Below are positions 54,673 to 64,000 of a stretch of DNA of 64,000 nt, piece after piece; position 1 is the stretch's first letter; every line of letters starts with the position of its first letter. The notes beneath the pieces were generated by a model. The model ran no database searches. It saw only the letters and a list, made by a program, of their open reading frames with translations, and was not told the DNA's origin. The DNA lies in assembly GCA_964036315.1 (NCBI GenBank), contig OZ038478.1, positions 145,561,065 to 145,625,064 on the forward strand, written 5' to 3'. The position numbers and the translations under genes are program-made. This DNA is from Acanthosepion esculentum (lineage: Eukaryota > Mollusca > Cephalopoda > Sepiida > Sepiidae).

Positions 54673-57600
54673 ATAATATTAATGGTAAATATATATTTTT
54701 TATGCCCATATTAGAAAGAGCTAGTTCTCGGAAAAGAACATGCCCCCATTTCCTATCTGGTCTCTGATGCGTAGGCCAAACAAATGCTGTTTTAGAGATA
54801 GGTGCGAATGATATTAACAGGGTCCATGGTCGTAGGCCAAACGATGGCTGATTGAAAAATAAGTTTGAATGACATTAACAGTGTCCATGGTCGTAGGACA
54901 AACGAAGGCTGTTTGACAAATAAGTGCGAATGATATTAACAGGGTCCATGGTCGTAGGACAAACGAAGGCTATTTGAGAGATAAGTGCGAATGACATTAA
55001 TACGGTCCATGGTCGTAGGCCAAACAAACGCTGTTTGACAGATAAGTGCGAATAAGATTAAAAGGGTCCATGGTCGTAGGCCAAACGAAGGCTTTTTGAC
55101 AGATAAGTGCGAATGACATTAACAGTGTCCATGGTGGTAGGACAAACAAACGCTGTTTGACAGATAAGTGCGAATGATATTAACAGGGTCCATGGTCGTA
55201 GAATAAACGAAGGCTGTTTGACAGATAGGTGCAAATGATATTAACAGGGTCCATGGTCGTAGGCCAAACGAAGGCTGTTGGACAGATAAGTGCGAATGAC
55301 ATTAACAGGATCCATTGTCGTAGGACAAACGAACGCTGTTTGACAGATAGGTGCGAATGATATTTACAGGGTCCATGTTCGTATGCCAAACGAACGCTGT
55401 TTGACAGATAAGTTCGAATGACATTAACAAGGTCTATGGTCGTAGGCCAAACAAACGCTGTTTGAGAGATAAGAGGGAATGACATTAACAGGGTCCATGG
55501 TCTGTAGGACAAACGAAGGCTGTTTCACAGATAAGTGCAAATGACATTAACAGGATCCATGGTCGTAGGTCAAACGAAGGCTGCTTGAGAGATAAGTGCG
55601 AATGATATTAACAGGGTCCATGGTCGTAGGCCAAACAAACGCTGATTGACAGGTAAGTGCGAATGATATTAAGAGGGTCCATTGACGTAAGCAAAACAAA
55701 CGCTGTTTGACAGATAAGTGCGAATGACATTAAGAGGGTCCATGGTCGTAGGACAAACAATCCCTGTTTGAGACATAAGTGCGAATGATATTAACAGGGT
55801 CCATGGTCGTAGGCCAAAAGAAGGCTGCTTGACAGATTAGTGCGAATGACATTAACAGGGTCCATGCTCGTAGGCCAAACGAAGGCTGTTTGACAGATGA
55901 GTGCAAACGACATTAACAGGATCCATGGCCGTAGGCAAAACGAAGGCTGTTTGACGGATAAGTGCGAATGATATTAATCGGGTCCATGGTCGTAGGCCAA
56001 ACAATGGCTGATTGACAAATAAGTGCGAATGATATTAACAGGGTCCATGGTCGTAGGACAAACGAAGGCTATTTGACAGATAAGTGCGAATGACATTAAC
56101 ACGGTCCATGGTCGTAGGCCAAACAAACGCTGTTTGACAGATAAGTGCGAATAAGATTAAAAGGGTCCATGGTAGTAGGCCAAACGAAGGCTTTTTGATA
56201 GATAAGTGCGAATGACATTACCAGTGTCCATGGTGGTAGGACAAACAAACGCTGTTTGACAGATAAGTGCGAATGATATTAACAGGGTCCATGGACATAG
56301 GACAAACGAACGCTGTTTGACAGGTAAGTGCGAATGATATTAACAGGGTCCATGGTCTTAGGCCAAAAGAAGACTGCTTGACAGATTAGTGTGTATGACA
56401 TTAACAGGGTCCATGCTCGTAGGCCAAACGAAGGCCGTTTGACAGATGAGTGCAAACGATATTAACAGGGTCCATGGTCGTAGGCAAAACGAAGGCTGTT
56501 TGACGGATGAGTGCGAATGATATTAACAGGGTCCATGGTCGTAGGCCAAACGTAGGCTGTTTGACAGATGAATGCAAATGACAATAACAGGGTCCATGTT
56601 CGTAGGACAAACAAACGCTGTTTGACAGATAAGTGCTAATGACATTAACAGGGTCCATGCTCGTAGGCCAATCAAACGTTATTTGACAAATGAATGCGAA
56701 TGATATTAACAGGGCCCATGGTAGTAGGACAAACGAACGCTGTTTGAGAAATAAGTGCGAATGATATTAACAGGGTCCATGGTCGTAGGCCAAACGAAGG
56801 CTGTTTGACAGATAAGTGCGAATGACATTAACCGGGTCTATTGTCGTAGGAAAAACAAACGCTGTTTGACAGATACGTGCGAATGACATTAACAGGGTCC
56901 ATGATCGTAGGAAAACGAAAGCTGTTTGACAGATAAGTGTGAATGATATAACGGGGTCCACGGTCGCAGGTCAAACCAAGGCTGTTTGAGAAATAAGTGC
57001 GAATGACATTAACATTGTCGTAGGACAAACGAAGGTGTTTGACAGATAAGTGCGAATGACATTAACATGGTCCATGGTCGTAGGACAATCGAAGTCTGTT
57101 TGACAGATAAATGCGCATGATATTAAAAGGTTCCATAGTCGTCTGCCAAAGAAACGCATTTTGACAGATAATTGCGAATGATATTTTGAGGGTCCATGGT
57201 CGTAGGCCAAATTAAGGCTGTTTGACAGATAAGTGCGAATGACATTATCAGGGTATATGGTCGTAGGACAAACGACGGCTGTTTGACAGATAAGTGCGAA
57301 TGACATTAACAATTCCAAGTTCGTAGGCCAAACGAAGGCTGTTTGTCAGATAAGTGCGAATGACATTAAAAGTGTCCATGGTCGTAGGCCAAAAGCTGTT
57401 TTAGAAGATAAGTGCGAATGACATTAACAGGTCAATGGACGCAGTGAAATCGAACGCTGTGTGAAGAACTTTAACAGGGTCCATTGGCGTAGGACAAACG
57501 AAGGCTGTTTGACAAATAAGTGCGAAGGTCATTAACAGGGTCAATGGTCGTAGGAAATGTGTTAATTACATTAACAGTGTCCATGGTCGTAGACCAAACA

Positions 57601-60477
57601 CACGCCGTTTGAGAGATAAGTGCGAATGACATTAACAGGGTCAATGGTCGTAGGCCAAACGAAGGCTGTTTGACAGATAAATGCGAATGACATTAACAGA
57701 GTGTCCATGGTTGTAGGCCAAACAAACGCTGGTTGAAAGATATGTGCGAATGATATTAACAGGGTGCATGCTCGTAGGCCAAACGTAGGCTGTTTGACAG
57801 GTAAGTACGAATGACATTAACAAGGACCATAGACGTAGGCAAAGCGAACGCTATTTGACAGATAAGTGCGAATGACATTAACATGGTCCACGGCAGTAGG
57901 ACAAACGCAGGCTGTTTGACAGATAATTTAGAATGATAATAACAGGTTCCATGGACGTAGGCCAAACGAACGCTGTTTGACAGATAAGTTAGAATGACAT
58001 TAACCGGGACCATGGTCGTAGGCCAAACAAACGCTGTTTGACCGATAAGTGCGAATGATATTTACAGTGTCCATGGTCGTAAGACAAACGAAGTCTGTTT
58101 GACAAATAAGTGCGGATGACATTATCAGGGTACATGGTCATAGGACAAACGAACGCTGTTTGACAGATAAGTGCGAATGACATTAACCGGGTCCATGTTC
58201 GTAGGACAAACGAATGCTGTATGAAATATAAGCGTGAATGACATTAACAGGGTCCAGGGTCGTAGGCCAAAGGAAGACTGTTTGACAGATGAGTGCGAAT
58301 GACATTAACAGAGTGCATGGTCGTAGGCCAAACGAAGGCTGTTTGACAGATAAGTGCGAATGACATTAACAGGGTCCATGGTCGTAGGCCAAACGAAGGT
58401 TGCTTGACAGATAAGTGCGAATGATATTAACAGGGTCCATGGACGTAGGCCGAACGAAGGCTGTTTGACAGATAAGTGCGAATGACATTAACAGGGTCCA
58501 GGGTCGTAGGCCAAAGGAAGACTGATTGACAGATAAGTGCGAATGACATTAACAGGGTCCATGGTCGTAGGACAAACGAAGGCTGATTTACAGATAAGTG
58601 CGAATGATATTAATATGTTCCATGATCGTCTACCAAAGAAACGATGTCAGATAAGTGCGAATGATAATTATATGTTCCATGGTCGTAGGACAATCGAAGG
58701 CTGTTTGACAGATATGTACGATTGACATTAACAGTGTCCATGGTAGTAGGCAAACGAACGCAGTTTGACAGATAAGTGCGAATGATATTAAGAGTGTCCA
58801 TGGTCGTAGGACAAACGAAGGCTGTTTGACAAATAAGTGCGAATGACATTCACAGGTTCCATTGTCGTAAGACAAAGGTAGGCTGTTTGTCAGATGAGCG
58901 CGAATGACATTAACAGGGTCCATTCTCGTTGGCCAAACGACGCTATTTGACAGATAAATGCGAATGACATTAACAGGGTCCATGGTTGTAGGACATAAGA
59001 AGGCTGTTTGAAAGATAAGTGCGAAGGAACTTAACAGGGTCCCTGGTCGTAGGATAAAAAAACACTGATTGATAGTAAGTGCGACTGACATTCACAGGGT
59101 CAATAGTCGTAATCCAAACGAACGCTGTTTTACAGATAAGTGAGAAAGACATTAACAGGCTCCATGGTCGTAGGCCAAACGAACTCTATTTGACAGAATA
59201 AATGAGAATGACATTTACAGGTCAATGGTTGTAGCACAATCGAAGGCTTTTTGACAAATAAGTGCGAATGATATTAACAGTGTCCATGATCGTAAGCCAA
59301 AGGAAGAATGTTTGACAGATAAGTGCGAATGAGATTAACATGTTCCATGGACCTAGTCCAAACAACCGCTGATTGACAGATGAGTGCGAGGGATTTTAAC
59401 AGGATCCATGGTCGTAGGACAAATGAACGCAGTGTGACAGGTAAGTGCGAATGATATTAACAGGATCCAATTTCGTAGGACAAACGAAGGCGGTTTGTCA
59501 GATAAGTGCGAATGACATTAACAGGATCAATGGACATAGGACAAACGAAGGCTGTTTGACAGTTAAGTGCTAATGATATCAACATGTTCCATGGTCGTCT
59601 GCCAAACAAACGCTGTTTGTCAGTTGAGTTCGACTGACATTAACAGGGTCCATGTTCGTAGGACAAACGAAGGCTGTTTGACAAATAAGTGCGAATGATA
59701 TTAACAGGGGCCATGGTCGTAGAACAAACGAAGGCTGATTACAAATAAGTGCGAAGGATATTAACAGGGTCTTTGGTCGTAGGAAAACCGAAGGTTGTTT
59801 GACAGATAGGTGCGAATGACATTAACAGGCTCCATGGTCGTAGGCCAAACGAAGGCTGTTTTACAGATAAGTGCGAATGACATTAACAGTGTCCATGGTC
59901 GTAGGCCAAACAAACGCTGTATGGCAGATGAGTCCGACTGATATTAACAGGGTTCATATTCGTAGAACAAACGTATGCGGTTTGACAGATATATGCGAAT
60001 GAAATTAACAGGATCCATGCTCGTATGCCAAACGAAGTCTGTTTGACAAATAATTGCGAATGATATTAACAGGGGCCCTGGTCGTAAGACAAACGAACCT
60101 GATTGACAAATAAGTGCGAATGATATTAACAGGGTCCATGGTCGTAGGAAATCCGAAGGCTGTTTGACAAAGAGTAGTTAATGACATTAACAGGCTCCAT
60201 GATCTTAGGCCAAACGAAGGCTGTTTGATAGATAAGTGCGAATGACATTAAAAGTGTCCATGGTCGTAGATCAAACGTAGGCAGTTTGACAGATAATTGC
60301 GAATGACATTAACAGGGTCCATGGTCGTAGGCCAAACGAAGGCTGTTTGACAGGTAAATGCGAATGACATTAACAGGGTTTGATGGTCGCAGGACAAACA
60401 AATGCTGTTTGACAAATAAGTACGAATGAAAATAAACAGGGTCCATGGCCGTAGGCCAAACGAACGGTGTTTGACTG

Positions 60478-62357
60478 ATAAGTGCGAATGACATTAACAG
60501 GGTCCATGGTCGTATGACAAACGAAGACTGTTTGACAAATACGTGCGAATGATATTAACAGGGACCATGGTCGTAGGACAAACGAAGGCTGTTTGACAAA
60601 TGAGATCAAATGATATTAACAGAATATATGGTCGTAGGACAAACGAAGGGTTTTTGTCAAATAAGTGTGAATGTTATTAACAGGATCCATATCGTAGGCC
60701 AAGCGAACGCTGTTTGACAGATAAGTGCGAATGATATTAACAGGGTCCATGTTCGTCGAACAAACGAAGGCTGTGTGACAAATAAGTGTTAATGATATTA
60801 GCAGGACCAATTGTCGTAGGGCACACGAAGGCTGTTTGACAGATAAGGGCGAATGATATTAACATGGTCCATGGACGTAGGACAAACGAAGGCTGTTTGA
60901 CAGATAATTACGTATGACATTAAAAAGGATCGATGGACGTAGTCAAAACGAACGCTGTTGACAGATAAGTGCGAATTACATTAACAGGGTACATGAACGT
61001 AAGACAAACGAAGTCTGTTTGACAGATAAGTGCGAATGACATTAATAGGGTCTATGGTCGTAGGCCAAATAAACGCTGTTTGAGAGATAAGTGCGAATGA
61101 CATTAACAGGGTCCATGGTCGTAGGCCAAACGAAGGCTGTTTGACTGATAAATGCTAATGACATTAACAGGTTCCATGGTCGTAGGCCTAATGAACGCTG
61201 TTTGACAGATAAGTGGAAATGACATTAATAGTGTCCATGGTCGTAGGTCAAATGAAGGCTGTTTGACAGATAAGTGCGAATGACATTAACAGGGTCCATG
61301 TTCGTAGTACAAACGAAGGCTGTTTCACAGATAATGACATTAACAGAGTCAATGGTCGTAGGACAAACGAACGCTGTTTGACATATAAGTGCGATTCATG
61401 TTAACAGCGTCCATGGTCATAGGCCAAACAAACGCTGTTTTACAGATAAGTGCGAATGACATTAACTGGGTCCAAGTCGTATACAAAACGAAGGCTGTTT
61501 GACAGATAAGTGCGAATGGATTTAACAGGGTCCATGCTCTTAGGCCAAATGAAGGCTGTTTGACTGATAATTGCGTATGGCATTAACAGGTCCATGGTCA
61601 TAGGCCAAATGAACTCTTTTTGACAGATAAGTGCAAATGACATTAACAGTGTCCATGGTCGTAGGCCAAACGAAGGCTGTTTGACAGATAAGGGCCAATG
61701 ACATTAACAGTGTCCATGGTCTTAGGCCAAACGAAGGCTCTTTGTCAGATCAGTGAGAATGACATTAACAGTGTCCATGGTCCAAGGCCAAACAAACGCT
61801 GTTTGACAGATAAGTGCGAATGACATTAACAGGGTCCATGTTCGTAGGACAAACTAAAGCTGTTTGACAGATACGTGCGAATGATATTAACAGAGTCCAT
61901 GGTCGTAGGACAAACGAAGGCATTTTGACAGATAAGTGCGAATGATATTAACAGGATCCATGTTCGTAGGCCAAACGAAGGCTGTTTGACAGATAAGTGC
62001 GAATGACAATAACAGTGTCTATGTTCGTAGGACAACCGAACGCTGTTTGACATATAAGTGCGAATCACATCAACAGCGTCCATGATCTTATACCAAACCT
62101 ACGCTGTTTGACAGATACGTGCGAATGACATTAACAGGGTCCATCACGACGGCCAAACGGAGAATGTTTGACAGATAAGTGCGAATGATATAAACAGCGT
62201 CCATGGTCGTAGGACAAACAAACGCTCTTTGACAGATAAGTCCGAATTATATTAACAGTGTCCATTGTCGTAGGACAACAGAAGACTCTTTGAAGAATAA
62301 GTCCGAATGACATTAACAGGGTCCATGCTCGTAGGACAAACGAGGGCTGTTTGACAT
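60478..62357. repeat. 1,880-bp higher-order repeat, copy 1
   Basis: About 31 units of the 61-bp minisatellite. It is followed head-to-tail by an almost identical copy starting at 62358. Confidence 0.95.
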
Positions 62358-64000
62358 ATAAGTGCGAATGACATTAACAGGGTCCATGGTCGTATGACAA
62401 ACGAAGACTGTTTGACAAATACGTGCGAATGATATTAACAGGGACCATGGTCGTAGGACAAACGAAGGCTGTTTGACAAATGAGATCAAATGATATTAAC
62501 AGAATATATGGTCGTAGGACAAACGAAGGGTTTTTGTCAAATAAGTGTGAATGTTATTAACAGGATCCATATCGTAGGCCAAGCGAACGCTGTTTGACAG
62601 ATAAGTGCGAATGATATTAACAGGGTCCATGTTCGTCGAACAAACGAAGGCTGTGTGACAAATAAGTGTTAATGATATTAGCAGGACCAATTGTCGTAGG
62701 GCACACGAAGGCTGTTTGACAGATAAGGGCGAATGATATTAACATGGTCCATGGACGTAGGACAAACGAAGGCTGTTTGACAGATAATTACGTATGACAT
62801 TAAAAAGGATCGATGGACGTAGTCAAAACGAACGCTGTTGACAGATAAGTGCGAATTACATTAACAGGGTACATGAACGTAAGACAAACGAAGTCTGTTT
62901 GACAGATAAGTGCGAATGACATTAATAGGGTCTATGGTCGTAGGCCAAATAAACGCTGTTTGAGAGATAAGTGCGAATGACATTAACAGGGTCCATGGTC
63001 GTAGGCCAAACGAAGGCTGTTTGACTGATAAATGCTAATGACATTAACAGGTTCCATGGTCGTAGGCCTAATGAACGCTGTTTGACAGATAAGTGGAAAT
63101 GACATTAATAGTGTCCATGGTCGTAGGCCAAATGAAGGCTGTTTGACAGATAAGTGCGAATGACATTAACAGGGTCCATGTTCGTAGTACAAACGAAGGC
63201 TGTTTCACAGATAATGACATTAACAGAGTCAATGGTCGTAGGACAAACGAACGCTGTTTGACATATAAGTGCGATTCATGTTAACAGCGTCCATGGTCAT
63301 AGGCCAAACAAACGCTGTTTTACAGATAAGTGCGAATGACATTAACTGGGTCCAAGTCGTATACAAAACGAAGGCTGTTTGACAGATAAGTGCGAATGGA
63401 TTTAACAGGGTCCATGCTCTTAGGCCAAATGAAGGCTGTTTGACTGATAATTGCGTATGGCATTAACAGGTCCATGGTCATAGGCCAAATGAACTCTTTT
63501 TGACAGATAAGTGCAAATGACATTAACAGTGTCCATGGTCGTAGGCCAAACGAAGGCTGTTTGACAGATAAGGGCCAATGACATTAACAGTGTCCATGGT
63601 CTTAGGCCAAACGAAGGCTCTTTGTCAGATCAGTGAGAATGACATTAACAGTGTCCATGGTCCAAGGCCAAACAAACGCTGTTTGACAGATAAGTGCGAA
63701 TGACATTAACAGGGTCCATGTTCGTAGGACAAACTAAAGCTGTTTGACAGATACGTGCGAATGATATTAACAGAGTCCATGGTCGTAGGACAAACGAAGG
63801 CATTTTGACAGATAAGTGCGAATGATATTAACAGGATCCATGTTCGTAGGCCAAACGAAGGCTGTTTGACAGATAAGTGCGAATGACAATAACAGTGTCT
63901 ATGTTCGTAGGACAACCGAACGCTGTTTGACATATAAGTGCGAATCACATCAACAGCGTCCATGATCTTATACCAAACCTACGCTGTTTGACAGATACGT
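62358..64000. repeat. 1,880-bp higher-order repeat, copy 2 (cut by window end)
   Basis: 1,643 bp are visible at a constant offset of 1,880 from copy 1. By eye only one difference was found (T at 61258 against C at 63138). The copy runs off the window. Confidence 0.95.

Larger units (their letters stand above)
54762..64000. repeat. 61-bp minisatellite array, at least 9.2 kb
   Basis: Tandem 61-bp unit, landmarks CATGGTCGTAGGCCAAACGA, AGGCTGTTTGACAGATAAGT, GCGAATGACATTAACAGGGT. About 150 copies to the window edge, with no sign of ending. Common variants are GGCCAAAC/GGACAAAC, GAAGGCT/AAACGCT and GACATT/GATATT. Some copies are shortened by 10-20 bases (for example near 57430-57560 and 61330). 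Less AT-rich than the rest of the window. Because 61 is not a multiple of three, long minus-strand frames cycle through all phases and are not genes. Confidence 0.97.

Noticed and set aside
54762..64000. Many minus-strand open frames of 60-150 codons with repeated peptide such as DPVNVIRTYLSNS
   Set aside because: They are by-products of a 61-bp repeat with few stops; the unit is not a multiple of three, so the peptide shifts frame each unit, and no start or domain is conserved.
54762..64000. CRISPR-like regular repeat appearance
   Set aside because: There are no unique spacers; the whole 61-bp unit repeats, and the surroundings are eukaryotic.

Overview
This window looks like non-genic, repeat-dominated DNA from an animal, most likely an invertebrate. 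The mix of Penelope-like elements (PLEs) with GIY-YIG endonucleases, Mag-like Ty3/gypsy elements, Tc1, Helitrons, several non-LTR clades, 5S-derived repeats and very long (TA)n tracts would fit a cephalopod or other mollusc. The taxon is an inference; no host marker gene is present. I found no host protein-coding gene. Every recognisable coding stretch is from a transposable element, and nearly all are broken by frameshifts or stops.

Layout. 0.7-2.9 kb: a ~160-bp satellite split by a retroelement tail. 2.9-4.35 kb: a nuclease-like ORF followed by a LINE 3' end. 4.6-5.2 kb: PLE 3' UTR (minus) between microsatellites. 6.6-9.5 kb: two PLEs facing each other, each with a hammerhead-ribozyme-like motif. 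9.7-10.4 kb: half of a mariner-like transposase. 13.1-15.2 kb: LINE and PLE reverse transcriptase fragments. 15.2-17.33 kb: Helitron helicase remnant with a clear 3' end. 17.5-18.4 kb: two 5S-rRNA-derived repeats. 20.1-24.8 kb: a complete but degraded gypsy element (AATAT target duplication) with U2-snRNA-like sequence near both sides. 25-27 kb: LINE scraps. 27.0-35.4 kb: a minus-strand PLE whose RT and endonuclease parts are separated by 7 kb of a 40-bp minisatellite, itself carrying a 679-bp Helitron. 35.5-36.4 kb: PLE tail. 36.6-37.75 kb: LINE RT (minus) split by a solo LTR. 37.97-39.3 kb: LINE copy. 39.48-52.57 kb: a three-level nest, Tc1 containing gypsy containing a 6.5-kb LINE, with target duplications visible for both inner insertions. 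52.7-53.1 kb: PLE endonuclease (minus). 54.76-64 kb: a 61-bp minisatellite with a fresh 1,880-bp tandem duplication running off the window.

The genes do not form a host pathway; each set is the replication machinery of one mobile element. The points most worth a second look are the nest with its full insertion history, the hammerhead-like ribozymes in at least three PLE families, the minisatellite that appears to have grown inside a PLE, the 5S/U2-derived repeats, and the repeated leader of the 20-kb gypsy element.
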